Origin: Euptelea pleiosperma
Taxonomy: Eukaryota > Streptophyta > Magnoliopsida > Ranunculales > Eupteleaceae
DNA: 64,000 nucleotides
Assembly: GCA_035048495.1 (NCBI GenBank)
Contig: CM068542.1
Span: 41,321,109-41,385,108 of the forward strand
Direction: 5' to 3'
The position numbers and the translations under genes are program-made. A model generated the notes under the pieces. It was not told the origin of the DNA. It did not search any database and saw nothing but the letters and a program-made list of their open reading frames with translations. Of the stretch, positions 1 through 12,433 are shown in pieces (positions within the stretch are counted from its first letter, which is position 1; the number at the start of each line of letters is the position of its first letter).

Positions 1-75
1 GAAATTAAAGTCTATGATGCCAAAAACAAGTCTTTCATTGATCGGATTGACAAAGAACTCCCAGTGTGTTTATAG
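1..75 (+). CDS. Possible 3' end of a gene lying left of the window (partial)
   Basis: The window opens in an open frame of 24 codons ending in TAG at 73-75; the peptide ends in DKELPVCL. The composition (mixed charged and hydrophobic, few rare codons) is compatible with a terminal exon, and the following sequence to about 300 has no obvious second exon. No domain can be named and the frame is too short to be statistically convincing. It could equally be a chance open frame at the window edge. Confidence 0.2.
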   Translation, partial: EIKVYDAKNKSFIDRIDKELPVCL

Positions 76-2553
76 CATTTAGTCTCAATGTTGAATAGCT
101 AAAATCTTGATTTATGGCAAGGGGCAGCAACCATCCAAATTTTCCTAAACTTTTGATGTGCTGCATTTTCTTTATGGGTTTACTTTTGAAGCTTGTATAT
201 GTCAAAGAACTAATAATCCAAAACAGAATATGAAATCTTGAAATCCAGAAAATATGAAAGTTATGAAACAGGTAGAATTCCACTTAAGTACCTCAGTAAT
301 TTGTGATTGTGTTTCTGCTTTCTGGAGGTTCAGCCAAGTTTGAATCTTTTAGCTAGGAACCTGCAGTTTGTTTCCCTAATGGATACGTAAAATGGGCTAC
401 TTATAATCATCGCTTCAGCTGGAAATATACTACAAAGATTCTAATATAGCAACCAAAGTCCAAACCCCCCTGTAGAAATTTAATATAGCATATAGCAGTT
501 ACATTATGAAAATTTTGGAGTAACCACTCTTGTCAAGAATAAAATCTCGGTTTCAAGTGCAATGTGCAACTCGCTAAGCAGTGAACTGAGACAAGTTGGT
601 TGAACCCCTGCAAAATTTATATGTAAGTTCATGACAAAGCTGAGATGCAGCCCAAGACGGAAAAGATGGACGAAAAAAGCACTGTCTATGCCAATACTTC
701 AAACTGTGCACCCAAACGTGCAGCAGAAAGCTAGGTGAGACAGGCATAAGTTTCACGACTGAAAGTTGCTAGGAACTGGCTTCCTCCAAAGAGAACAATA
801 TCATCATCTGCATAAATATGATTGTTCTCACAAACCAGTATATGATTTCCTCAATTGAAATTCTGCCGATAAAAGGAATTAGGTCTCAGAACTCACTATT
901 TTAATTACATCATTAGTGAGAGTAGAGGCATGTCCTACTGTTCCTGACTTCTTGAATTTCTTTCTGTTAGACATGGTCTATGATACCCAGATACCTGTAC
1001 TAGTGCCTCGTACCAGTGTCGTGTCGACGGGGATACAGACACCGGACACTCTACCGACACATATCCCCACATATCCTTCATAAAAAGTTGAAAAAATAAA
1101 AATTTTGAACTACAAAATAGGATACTCGTATCCGTATCCGTGTCCTTGATTTTGGAAAATGTCGAGTCGTATCCCCGCTTCTTGTATCCGTGTCCGTATC
1201 CAGGCATCATAGGACATGGTATTAAAATTAATCAAAGTTTTGGCGAATTTTGTCAATTTAGGACCTGTCGAAGTGAAGTTTACCTGTAATATTTCAGCGA
1301 TCTAACTATTCAGGGCCGAAACTTGAAAATAGATGATAAGTGTTTAAAGCACATTTACCCTTTTTTTTTTTACATTTCCTTGCTTTTGGGAGGTTCTAAA
1401 CCATTGTTCTCTATAATTTTATGTTTCTTTTATATATTTAAGCTACATTCGTATTCCAAATGTATAATGCATTTGATCTCCAAACTTAACTATGTTAGCG
1501 AATTTTTACATAACTTCTCCATGTCAAATTGAACTTCTTTGAAAGAATTCCGAATTGTAAATAAATGAAGTTTATGGTGAAGTCAAAGTTAGTACTTTTC
1601 TGTCAGACATCATCCTCAATGTTCTGTATTAAGGGAGTTTCTTTCATCTTACTATGGAACAAAGTTGGTATTCTACCTTCTATATGTAGAAAGTAAAAAT
1701 GCCTTTTGTATACATATAGTAACACACATCAGAGGGCTGAGGCTGGAGAGATATTGACTGCAAGCAATCTCGTCAGGATTGAAGCAGTGGTAGGAGTTAT
1801 TAGTTAGAATCAACTCAACAAAAAACTAGGACCTTTAGGTGGAGGAAAGATTGCTGAGTAATATAGATTTTTAAGGAACCAGTATTAAAGAAAACCACAC
1901 GTAACTTGCAACTCAATCAAATAGTGAAGGTATCAGCTGCATGAGGTCTGAGTCATATCAGTCAAGTCCAACCCAAAACAACATGGCTGAAACTACCTGA
2001 CAGTTCTCAAATCTACCAAGTCATATTGGACTCATCATATTTTGGCCAGGTCAAGATGGCCTCTGGTATTGTTGTTTCAAATCTTGGGATGAAAACCATT
2101 ATATATGACTAGGGTTCTAGTGCAGCAGAATGAACCTGCTATGTTCACATTAAAAGTCGGATGGATACCTGTTACTGCGATTCAGAAGAATTATGAAAGA
2201 CATTAGCATGGATATAAAAAAGTCCCAATGATGAAAAAATTTAAGGTGTATGATAGTCTAATTAATCAAAGGTAGATTCTGACATAAAAAGAAACAGTAA
2301 GTACAAATAAATTATTCTTAAGAAGATCCTGAAATACATTTCCTGAAAGACATTCTAAAAAATGATAAGAGTACCCCTAGAAGCAAGTATTAGAGATCAC
2401 ATAAAATCAGAAACAAATCAGTAAGCTAGGGTTGAACCCACCATCTCATGGTTGTGATTCAAAACACCATCCGATATGAGTTGCAGGCTTGACTCCAAAT
2501 CTTCAACTTGATTGAAAAAGATGTGAAAGTGTACATCAACAACCGTTACAACT
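76..2553. other. Intergenic region, no gene recognised
   Basis: No convincing coding sequence is seen on either strand. 1000-1215 is an old interspersed repeat rich in the motif GTATCCGTGTCC and its complement, related to a better copy at 21573-22040. 1470-1600 resembles the foldback element at 18918-19735. The last ~250 bases are expected to hold the 3' UTR of the PPR gene that ends at 2554 on the minus strand. Confidence 0.5.
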
Positions 2554-5500
2554 TCAGGCTGTCTTTACACTAATCTTTGCAATGCTTGAACCAGTGGCGC
2601 TATGTTTAGAATCTGATCCTCCCTTTGAAGACCCAAAGGCCCCTAAAGCCTCCAGGAAGAACTTCTTGTTGGGGACAATACCATCTTTGTCCATATACTT
2701 CAGCAACTTCTGTAGAAGCTCCTTCATGTTAGCTTTAGTGTAGGCCTTATAAAGAAGTTTATATGTTGAGGCATCTGGAAGAAACCCGTTATTACAAACA
2801 AACTCGAAAAGCAGATCTGCTTCGGTGGGTAAGCCATTCATGCAGTAGACATCAAGCATGGCATTTAGAGTTGAAACTGGCACCTCCTTCCCTGATTCCA
2901 TCATCCCATCGAATATTTCTCTGGCCCTTGAAACACAATCACAAAACCCATAAGTTGTAATGAGACTCTCATATGTGACGTAGCTTGGTGTATAACCCAT
3001 ATCAGTCATTTTTTTAAAGACAGACTCTGCCTTCTCTCTAAGCCTTCCCTTTCCATAGTTCGTGATCATCGAATTGAATGTAGGCAGTGTAGGCTTCTCC
3101 TTGGAACGCAGTAAGCTCTTGAACACTTGTTCCATCTTATCAAAAGCTTGCCGCCTTCCATATGAATCGATCAGCAAATTGAAGGTGATGATGTCTGGCT
3201 TAGTTTGATTACTCTTCATGCGGGAAAGCATGGATTCCATTTCTCTGATCATCCCATTTTTCCCGTATGCATCCATAACACCATTGTAAGTATAGATGTC
3301 AGGGGAGACAATGCTCTCCTCTAGATCTTTGAACAGGGCATTAACTTGATCCACGTTGCGTGCCTGAGCAAAAGCTCTCAAGAGAATGTTGTATGTTACA
3401 ATGTTGGGGTTGCACCGTTCAATGCCCTTCATCTTCTCAAAGTATCCAAGGGCTTTGGCTAAAGCCTTGGATTTATCTCTGGAGTGCAGGTGGGCTGTGA
3501 TGAGTGCATTGTACACAGAAGTGTCAGGCCGGCACCCACTATTACGCATCTCTGAGAAGAGCCACATGGCCATCCGTGTTTGGCCCTTCTTTCCCATCAC
3601 TGATATCAACTTTGAATAAATGCCATTATCTGCAATGTACCAACGTTGTTTCTGCATCCACCTGAACACCTGAAGTGAGGAATTTAAATGGAACAATGGG
3701 TCAGTCAAGCTAGTTGTAACCACAAAGTACACTAGGTAGCTAGACTAATGCTTTGTGCACTCAGTGTAATTACTTAAGTTAGCAGGGTTGGATATGTCAT
3801 TGTGTCCTTAAGAAGTCTTCAGTTAGTCTGGAAAGCTATGCTTTCAAGGAACTAAATCTAAGTCTCTGGGTGTGTCTCTGCCAACGCTGTAACCCATATG
3901 ACTCATTTCTGACTTGGCTGTGCCACTGCACGTTATATATGAAGTTTGTTATGACTCAGCTAAACCACTTGGTGTAGAACGGCATGGCAGTAGTACAGCA
4001 GATGGTGGTGATGGAATCGCTCCAACACAGGAATAATCCCTTCTATGCTTGGATACCTCACCCAAAATAACTCAAACTTCCACTCAAAAATGTCAAAAAT
4101 CTTACGGAGTTCTCTTTTTGCAATAATTTATAACATATCCTACTCAAACTAAACTAGTTATTAGCTTATCTCTATTAATTGACAAACAATAAATCCTACG
4201 CTAATCTTTGGGGTTCTCTTGGTCCCACGTCCATCCTTCCTCGGGATCATGATATATGACACATGCAATGGTATGATATCCGAATCCAATAAGGGTAAAA
4301 AGTGTTGCACTCCACGAACCCAAAAATACAGAATTCATGGGATCAGCAGAACACTTTGTAATAAGTGGTCCTATGGCATATTTTAATGAGGCATACTTGC
4401 ATTAGAATGGGTGGAAGGGAAGAGCTATCCCCTTGCCGATGTCATACAAGTAGGACACATGTAGAGTGGTCGGCACCTGCCATTTGGTATTGTTATATAA
4501 CCTAGGAGATATCTTAGGGCCCTATAGACTGTTTTCTGGACCATTCCCACATTTTCCTGACCATCCAAAGATACAATTGAGCAAATGGTTAGGATCACCC
4601 AATCCGGTCAATTACGCCAGCCATCGAATGGAGGCTCCCTATATGCTCTTCTCCTGACTCAATTATTCAATGTAGAACAGATTATATAATAGGGTAAGCA
4701 TGTTTCTAATGACAACTACATATAATCATAATGTATATAAGATTTTGATTTACAAGAGTATGCACAATTCTCGGAAAAATAAACTATGTAAAAGAAAAAA
4801 GATTGCAACAGTATCAGACCTGAATCAATTGAGGATGGTGGCTGGATCAACTGGGAGAGTACCCCGTAAAATCCAGAAGAACAAATTATACAACATACCA
4901 AGATTACAAAATTATTCATGTAATTAATATATCAAGACGATAACTTTCCATTAATTTTCACAGAACTTCATTTCTTTTATTTTGATAAAAAAAAAAAAAA
5001 AAAACATCAGCGATGTATAATGACGCACGTATATTGCACTTAGCCATAGAAAAAAAATCCAAAACTATATACCAAATTCAACAAGATTTTCCATCAAACA
5101 CTGGTAACTACTGAAAATAAGCAAAACCCAGTAATCAAATATTTATCAAACCAAAACCCAGAATTTTAAAATCTCAAAAAAAGAAAAAAAAAATTAAAGA
5201 GAGTAAAAAAAATGTCACAGAAAGAGAAATGAGAGATGAAGAAAACCAAACCTCAAGGCATTGAAGCCATCTATCTTTCTTTCCGAGCTCTTCGAATAGA
5301 AGGAAACAGTGTTCAGTTCTAACGAGCGTAACATATTTATTCAACGTCGACACTAACGGCTTCGCATCAGTGAAATTTCTCAAAAGAATACGAACAAGTT
5401 CTTGCGTCTCCGACTTCTCGCTCTTCGAAGCAGAGTTCCTCTTCGGGCGAGACGAAACACAGACAATTCTGTTAAAGGGTTCCTTTAAATATCTGTTTGG

Positions 5501-5611
5501 AAGACATGGGTGTGTTGGTTTGAGCTCGGAAATGGTGGATTCTCTAAATTTGGGGGGAAATGCAATTATAGGGGAGAGTTGCAGAGACAGGATTGATAAA
5601 TTTGGGGGCAT
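2554..5611 (-). CDS. EMB2750: P-class pentatricopeptide repeat protein, chloroplast-targeted (At3g06430/EMB2750-like), two exons
   Basis: Exon 1 is 5252-5611 (120 codons) and exon 2 is 2554-3669; the phase-0 intron 3670-5251 has a CTTGAG|GTTTGG donor and a CTTCAG|GTG acceptor. The joined protein is 491 residues. The first ~50 residues are Ser/Arg/Lys/Pro-rich with few acidic residues, as in a plastid transit peptide. About nine PPR motifs follow from residue ~130 to ~465, seen as repeats of the type TYNxLLxAYxKxGxxxxAxxLFxxMxxxGxxPD, for example YTYNGVMDAYGKNGM. There is no E or DYW extension, so it is P class. From memory the pattern and length match Arabidopsis At3g06430 (EMB2750/PPR2), reported to bind plastid 23S rRNA and to be needed for embryo development; orthology is inferred. 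An in-frame ATG at 3732 lies inside the intron and is not the start. Confidence 0.93.
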
Positions 5612-5837
5612 TTTGGGTGAGTTCCGCTAAGTTTAGTGGAACAGGTCATGGGTTTGAATAAATGGTATGACTCGATGGGGTTCCAGAGACATGTTCGTTA
5701 GATTTAGAGGAGTAATAAGCCATGGCTCTGCAAAATAGAGCAGCTCGGAGAGAAGATGGGGGTCTCCCGCTAAGATGCGCAGCAAAAGGTTTATCGTTCA
5801 CCAACACACTGTAAATGCGCAAGAAAAAAGAGAAAAT

Positions 5838-5909
5838 TGAACCCGACGTGAATCGAACACGCAACCTTCTGATCTGGAGTCAGACGCGCTACCATTGCGC
5901 CACGGATCC
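5838..5909 (-). tRNA. Nuclear tRNA-Trp (anticodon CCA)
   Basis: 72 nt on the minus strand. The acceptor 5' strand GGATCCG pairs with CGGGTTC (two wobble pairs), with discriminator A at 5838. The D-stem GCGC flanks an AATGGTA loop, and the anticodon arm reads TCTGACTCCAGATCAGA with anticodon CCA. The T-arm is GCGTG-TTCGATT-CACGT. There is no intron. T-runs after the 3' end on the minus strand (TTTT at 5833-5836, TTTTTT at 5824-5829) fit a Pol III terminator. TATA-like sequence lies just upstream (5925-5955), as is usual for plant tRNA genes. It sits 227 bp upstream of the PPR start codon on the same strand. Confidence 0.96.
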
Positions 5910-8835
5910 AACTAGATATCAATATGTATATATTTATATTACTTATTTATAACGTGTAAATGACCTGAGATAACGTTAAGCCCATTATAACGGGATCACA
6001 GCAGTCTCTAAATAAAAATCGGATTAGAAAAACATTTTCCCAAAAAAAACGTCGATAACAAAATATATATATATCAAAACTAGATCGTCTCTCCCTGAGA
6101 TCATTGTTTCCAAAGAAGTTTCACTCTGTCTCGGGCGAGATGTGCCGTTCCATAACCCAATCCAGAATGGGATCAAAGCCCACGGATCCCGAGATTTCGA
6201 ACCATGGGAATGAACAACTCTAACCCATTTGGAGCTATTCAGTGATATCTAGTTTCATTCTGATTGGTGATTTCTAGCCATTTGATTTGAAATATTTATT
6301 TCATGAGGGACATCTTGAACAGGCCTATGGGTGAGTTATAAGCCCATAATGAAAAATGGCTCACACGTCTACTGCCTAATTTGGATCTACTCTTAGATGC
6401 AATGTTTTAAATACCGAACTGGTGATCGAACCGAAATTTTGACTAATTGGTTGGACCATGGTTCCATATAATCTGACTGGTTTGTATTTATTAAATAATT
6501 TAAAATATATCATTTAGAGAAATTCAAAAATATATGAGATGATAAAAGGAAGAGGTCAATAAAAAAATGTAAAAATTTGAAGTCAAGGCCCTTATTTTTC
6601 TTTCTCCAAAGACAGGTTTAAGATTAAGATTTAAGAATGAAGAGGGGCTTTTTTTTTTCATAACAGTAAATTCGTTTTTTATTTTGCATAGAAATAACAC
6701 AAATCTTGAAGATTTAGTTAGAATTTTGGAGAAATCCTCCCAAATTTAGAAACCATATTCACTTTTTTAAAATATTCTTTGACGTAGATATAAAATCTCC
6801 AAATTTTAGGATTTCGTATGAAGGGATTCATGTTTCAAATGGTGCATAAGAACCAATGGTTCAACCAGTTTGACAGTTGATGCACTAGTTTTGAAAAAAA
6901 TGCCGGTTCTCTTCAAACTTCGGGTTCATCATGAAGCGGACCAATATTTTATGAAAATCTGGTTGGACCTGGTCAGACCGTCGATCCAGTCCGATTTTTA
7001 AAACTTGTCTAAACCTCTTTTTTGACCTAGCATGTCTTCAGGGAAGCCTCCAAGTCCATGCAAATACCTACTTCCAACGCAATATAGTGAGGACTGTTTG
7101 GAAATTAAGCTCATGCTTTCATGGCCTAACACGGTCCTAGCTTGGAAGAACTGGTTCAATGTTGCATAGTCTTTCACAAGGCCAACTCTAGTCCTGTTTT
7201 AAGGACAAAATTTGGCCCAAAAAGTGAGACCCACATGGTTACCAAACACGTGAGAGAAAAACTGAACTTATATTGACCTCGATAGGCTTGTTTCATGAGT
7301 TTTCAAACAGGCCCTTAAGAAATCATGGTAGATTTATAATAACATAAAATTGATCCAACCAAGAAATATAAGCCATCATCAAAACTCGGATTGTTGAAAA
7401 GCAGAAATTGCTTGGAAACATAGTGCTTGGTTAGGTGCCTCGTATTCTACAGGAAGTACTATTTTGAAGGGATTATACTGATGATTAAGCAACAGCTTTC
7501 TGCCAAATTTAATGGCTTCCACACAAATCCGTATAGGTCCGTATATTTCGTGTTTAGGTACAAGTTGTACTGGTGGCACTTTGGATATTTCTTTTTACCA
7601 GAGATTTCTATATAGTCTCTAAAGGGGTGTTGTGGTTTTCACTTGCTTATTTCACCAAGTGAAAGAGCGAGAAAAACTATTGTAACTCTAATTATTTAAA
7701 GAGTGAAAAAGCACTTCTCACTAGTGGACGTAAGCACACTATCCAACTACGTAAATTTGTTGTGTCTATGTGATTGATCTTTTGATTCTCTCTATTTTTT
7801 CTAGTTTGATATAGTCAACTTTTAACAAATAGGTTGGATCATCAAAAGAAGAATGAATTGAAGGAACAATCAAAGATTTGGAAGAGAAATTGATTGAAGC
7901 CCACATTATACGATTAGCCAACAATGCAGCAAGAAGGCGGTGCAAGTTGATGTGATCCTTGCTGCAAACAATCACATAATTTCACAAAAGAAGTAAGAGT
8001 GGATTCTAGATTTCAAAATCAAGCACCATCTTCATCACAACCATACAACAAGAAAAGGGGAGGACGGTGAGATGGGAAATCCCATTAAAAAGAAGAAGAA
8101 GAAGAAGAAGACGATGACGACGACGACGACCCAGATATTCGTAACTAACCAATTTTGCAAAACTTCATTCTACTATTTACACAGATAGCACACAATCCCC
8201 CCACAACAATCACTTTTTTCCGCCTTCTTTTCCCACAGAAAATGAATATATGGCCAAGTGAAAGAGGTTAAGACTAGATAATTGAGTAGAGCAAGCAAAG
8301 TCGAACCCATGATCTCGAATCGATTGCACAAATTCTTCATTTAATTTCCATCATAAATCCAAAATGACCAGCTGTTGTTGTGTCATGTGCGCGTAAGGAA
8401 ACGATATATCAATTCGAAGGTACATGATAATATTTCCCTTTACACATACACCTGTAAACTACGGGGCAGGACTCTGCAACAGCACACTTGAAGCTCACCA
8501 TCACCCTTTTGCATGGAATGCACGGTCCACACGCATGCGAACAGTCCGGCATGCTCGAACCAGTTGGGTATAGTTCCATTCCAACTTCTTCCTTCGCTCC
8601 TCCCTACACATAAAAGAAGAATGTAAGGGCCTGTTTGGATATAGACCCTAAAATGAGCTGTTTTTTCACTAATCAACTAAAAAAACAAACCTTGGGGCCC
8701 ACATAATTCTGATTTCCTCTATAGCTACCTTCTTCCTTCAAGCTCACCGGAATGTCTAGCAAAAATTGACAAAAAAAAAAAAAAAAAGGAATAAAAAAAG
8801 TGTGAGAGAAAAAAAAATGAACTAATAATATCTAT
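5910..8835. other. Intergenic region with old repeats
   Basis: No gene recognised. 6400-7010 has the look of an old foldback element: its ends, ATGTTTTAAATACCGAAC and CCGATTTTTAAAACTTG, are imperfect inverted repeats. 7600-7800 resembles a Copia LTR end (separate entry). 8092-8131 is a GAA/GAC trinucleotide run. The remainder is AT-rich unique-looking sequence. Confidence 0.4.
7620..7800 (+). mobile_element. Copia-type LTR fragment
   Basis: The stretch around 7721-7800 has the wording typical of the R/U5 end of plant Copia LTRs: a segment like TAGTGGACGTAAGCACACT, then CCAACTACGTAAATTTGTTGTG and a GATTGATCTTTTGATTCTC-like tail. No PBS, second LTR or gag/pol is seen next to it, so it is a solo or truncated LTR. 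The identification rests on resemblance to remembered Copia LTRs; the edges are not defined. Confidence 0.35.
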
Positions 8836-8837
8836 AA

Positions 8838-8955
8838 CATAACCGCAATGACGACGCCTCAGGAAGCGGAGGTTCTTCGTTCGAATCCCCCTTGGGGCCA
8901 CCACGGGACTAATCAGGTGGTCTAAGAGGCTAGGATACGTACCCATGATATAAAA
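8838..8955 (+). mobile_element. tRNA-derived SINE-like fragment
   Basis: The sequence holds a good Pol III B box, GTTCGAATCCC at 8879-8889, in a context like a tRNA T-arm, then a non-tRNA body and an A-rich end (TATAAAAAAAAT). The A-box region is poor and no cloverleaf can be drawn, so this is not a tRNA gene. The arrangement fits a decayed plant SINE. No target-site duplication was found. Confidence 0.4.
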
Positions 8956-9334
8956 AAAATATGTATCTATAACGTCAAAAATTAGAGTTACCGGTCGTTA
9001 AACGGAGACTTTTTCCGACGGTAAGAAGTGAAAGGAGAAGTGCAGCAAGGATGGCCAGGTGAGCTCCTAAAGAGAAGAAATTCTTCATGTTTTCTTCTTG
9101 TTGCAAGTACCCAAGATGAAGAAAATTCAAGAAAAACTGAACAAGAAAACCATAAAGAGAGAGGCCCAAGTGAATTTGGAAGTGTGCAGAAGGTAAATAT
9201 ATTGAGGATGAAAAGGGGTTGGTTTAAATGAAGGAGGATGGAGTTCTGATGCACTTCACATGATCCACGACGACTATTTGAAAGTTTCACATGTTTTGTT
9301 TGAGTCACCCCCAAAACAAAGCCCGACCCAACAA

Positions 9335-9522
9335 GGGTCAGGCTCAGAAGCCCCCCTTTTTCTGCCCCCTCTTGTGAGTCGTGATCTCGGCCATGGATTT
9401 CGATAATCCAATGGTGGTCGATAGCACTGATGTCGATCAACTGCCATTGGATTCTTGGAATTCACGGCCGAGAACACAACTCCCAAGAGAGGGCAGAAAA
9501 ATGGGGCTCCTGAACCCGACCC
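9335..9522. mobile_element. Short foldback MITE (188 bp)
   Basis: The two halves are inverted copies. The left end reads GGGTCAGGCTCAGAAGCCCC and the right end, complemented, reads GGGTCGGGTTCAGGAGCCCC; pairing continues inward through TTTTTCTGCCC and TCTCGGCC segments. The terminal GGGTCGGG motif resembles the ends of the larger elements at 53297-53672 and 55987-57319, so it may be a short relative. A clean target-site duplication was not found. Confidence 0.65.
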
Positions 9523-10104
9523 AAACAAATTATAAGAAAAAGAATGGATAGAGAAGAGAAGACACCCCCTTGTATTTTTTTGATTTTGGATTTTCAAATT
9601 CAGGTTGTCTTCATTGGGTGGGCCATGAGGGGATTCACGTGGATAAACATTCAAGATTTTAATAATAGGAAAAGATCAGATGGTGAATTAAAAGTCCTGC
9701 CATAAGCATGAGACTCAGCTTTTGCCTTAAATGAATCCCTCCCATGGATCATGGATGTTACCATTCTTATAGGAATTTTTTTTCCATAGAACTTTTACTT
9801 TCTTCTTTAAAGTCAGATTTTTCATTTGACAGAAATGCCCTCTCACTATACAACATTTCAGTTTGGTCAAAAAGTCAAACAGTGGCATTTATGTCAATTC
9901 TCTCTTTATATCATTACTCATGTTGCCCTACACGTGCGATGATGAAAATGAGAGGTGATACACTAAGTAGGGCCGTATGTTGGGTTCCAGATTTTAAGTT
10001 ACCTGCTGAAAGTGTAACCTAGTATATCTCGTGAAAGGAAGGCCAATAAATTTTAAGTTCATATCATACTTCATTTCTCATTGTTTGCTGTTTTCCTCTC
10101 ACGA

Positions 10105-10345
10105 AGTGACACGTAGCACACTCTTTTCGAAGCCCATGGATGTTTGACCCACCTCTCGGTGGATCTACACACCAAAAACCTACCTGATTGGTGATTTCTA
10201 GCCATTCGATTTGAGTACCCGAACAAACACTCGAATCCAACGTCTAGAAATCACCAATCGGACTGCTTTTGGTGTGTAGATTCACCAAGGGGATCGATAT
10301 AACACCTCTTCGGTTAGTGGGCCCGAAAGAGTGTACGACATGACA
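10105..10345. mobile_element. Foldback MITE, diverged copy of family A
   Basis: Inverted arms of ~100 bp contain the family-A core: a segment like GGTGGATCTACACACCAAAA, then TGATTGGTGATTTCTAG, and its complement near 10235-10285. The outer ends GTGACACGTAGCACACTC and GAGTGTACGACATGACA are also inverted. It belongs with the better copies at 46602, 52758 and 62474. Confidence 0.6.
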
Positions 10346-10454
10346 TTTTTGTGTAAAGGGTAGAATTAAGTAGCATTGGATTCTACTTGAAAGAGCCGTC
10401 TATGTGCGGGAAATGTGTTGCCGAGGGTCCCACCAGGTTGTGGTATTATGGGTC

Positions 10455-10715
10455 ATGTACAAGCCCACTACATGACACGCTCTTCAGTGTCTACTGACCC
10501 CTGTATGTTTGGTCCACATCCTTTGGTGGACCTACCGACTGAAAATCAAGCAAATTGATGATTCCCAGGCGTTGGAATTGAGATTTTTTTAGCCATTGGA
10601 TTCGAGTATTATTTGAGCTACTCTGATCAAACGGCTAGAAATCTCCAATCAGAATTATTTTTTACAGAGTGGACCTAAACATTCATGTGTCTTTGGGCTC
10701 GGTAAGACTTCATAG
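10455..10715. mobile_element. Foldback MITE, diverged copy of family A
   Basis: The left arm reads through CACTACATGACACGCTCTTC, GGTGGACCTACCGACTG and TGATGATTCCCAGGCGTTGG. The right arm carries the complementary AACGGCTAGAAATCTCCAATC and GAGTGGACCTAAACATTCATG. The arms are more diverged than in other copies and no target duplication is evident. Confidence 0.45.
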
Positions 10716-10918
10716 CCAACCACCAATGACAAGGTCGTAATCCCAGCCGTACGCTACATGACCGAGTATGCAAGTAATGGCAATTAACCACAAGATGGAG
10801 CAAGGTACAAACAGTGCAAATCGTAGGAAGGGACAAACAGTTGGCTGGGCAAACATCCAGTTTCCATTTACTTTCAATTATTAATAAGGGTCGTGATGTA
10901 ACAAGGTAGTCCTAACAC

Positions 10919-11222
10919 TTTTTGGCGTCAGGTAGTGCGTTTTTGTTACTCACCGCTGCCATCTGGGCCCACTGACCGCATGGATGGTTTAGCCCACCCC
11001 TTGGTAGACATTCATACCAAAAAATCAGCTTGGTTGATGATTTTTAGCCATTGGTTTTAGTACACAAAAAAAAATGGTTGAATCCAACCGCTAGAATCGT
11101 GTCTTAAAAAGTACTAAATCCAATAGCTAGAGATTACCAATTTGGTATGTAAACATCCATGCGGTCAGTGGGTCCATAGGATAGCGGTGAGTAACAAAAG
11201 TCACGCTACCTGACGCCAAAAA
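10919..11222. mobile_element. Foldback MITE, family A variant with GGCGTCAGGTAG ends
   Basis: The terminal inverted repeats are long and clear. The left begins TTTTTGGCGTCAGGTAG; the right, complemented, begins TTTTTGGCGTCAGGTAGCG. Both continue through TTTTGTTACTCACCGCT and CCCACTGACCGCATGGATG. The inner arms share the family-A ACCAAAAAATCAGC and TGATTTTTAGCC motifs. This is a subfamily with its own terminal sequence. Confidence 0.75.
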
Positions 11223-12214
11223 GCGTCAGGTTTACCTTCTAACATCTTTGTCCTATTAATAATGGGTCGGCAAACCAGATTACAGCCCATTTATAGAACT
11301 GATAGCATAAAAAGCACAAGACGACCGAGTACAATGAAACAATGAAAATTAAGAAAGTAGGTCAAAGAACCGGGCCAATTAAAAGGCCCCTTCCAATTTC
11401 CTGTCCTTTTACGAGAGTTTGAAGTAGTGCCCTTGCCGAACTAGCCGTTAAACCCATGCCTTATACGTGGGCCAGGCGGCCCAGGCCCTTGTTAGTAAAT
11501 TCGCTAAAATAATACAATTTTTTTCTTTTCTTTTCTTTTTTTGAAGAAACGTTTAATACGTCGTAGAAAAAAAAAAAACAGAGGAAAATCATAAATTTTA
11601 AGATTAAACGAATAAAAGGTGTATTATTCACGTTTACTACACGAATTTTGACGTGCGGCGTTGAGGGTTGAACACCTACTGAGGCGTACGCCTCCATAGC
11701 CTCACGTCTCTCCTCAGCCTTTCAAAGCACCACCTTATATCATCTCCTAATAAATGTGCCATGATCACACGGGAGAGTTACATGTGGATGAAGATGTGCA
11801 AAGACGAGCAGGTCTCTAAATGATCCTTCAAGTGCAAGCAACCCCATTGCGACATATACCGCAACAATGCGCAACTTAACAGTTGGGGCAAATGCAAAGA
11901 CGACGACCACTACGGCTGACGACTAACGGCTGAAAATGATGATTATGATTAGAAATTAATAAATAAATAAATAAAAACTAATCTGTAAACTATAATAGTT
12001 CATTTTAGCACATACCCCCTGGAATATTGGTTGAATTAGTAAGACCCCCCTTTACTCCTTTAAATTAGGTTCACCCACTATGAAGCCTGAACTGGCGAAT
12101 AAGTGGACCAAGTCACCAAGTCTATTTGTACCCTGAGTCTCACTGTTGTTGACACCTGACACCATCATATATTTGCTCAATATTGTACATTTAGACTATT
12201 ACACAAATATTGTA

Positions 12215-12433
12215 CATGTTCTTATCAACCGGGACAAGCCGATCAGTGGACCCAATTTAGAAGACCCCATTGACCAAACAGACAGCTTGATCAGATGGTT
12301 ACAACCATCCGAAATAAAAAATCATGTTCTTATCAACCTGGACAAGCCGATCAGTGGACCCAATTTAGAAGACCCCATTGACCAAACAGAGCTTGATCAG
12401 ATGGTTATAACTTATAACCCATCCAAAATATAA
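12215..12433. repeat. Two-copy tandem repeat, period 108 bp
   Basis: The unit starting CATGTTCTTATCAACC at 12215 recurs at 12323. Both carry GACAAGCCGATCAGTGGACC and TTAGAAGACCCCATTGACC; the second copy lacks a few bases (ACAGAGCTTG for ACAGACAGCTTG) and has a short internal duplication near its end. An open frame of 95 codons runs through both units only because the period is a multiple of three; it has no recognisable domain. Confidence 0.85.

Noticed and set aside
775..870. Minus-strand peptide with IYADDDIVLFGG, like the YADD motif of LINE reverse transcriptases
   Set aside because: Fewer than 40 codons, and no other reverse transcriptase motif around it; likely chance or too old to claim.
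3670..3732. Using ATG 3732 as the start of the PPR protein
   Set aside because: The residues before VFRWMQ are intron; exon 1 at 5252-5611 joins in frame with good splice sites and adds a transit peptide.
12146..12433. Open frame of 95 codons with a repeated protein segment
   Set aside because: The repetition is due to a 108-bp DNA tandem duplication whose period is a multiple of three; no protein features.
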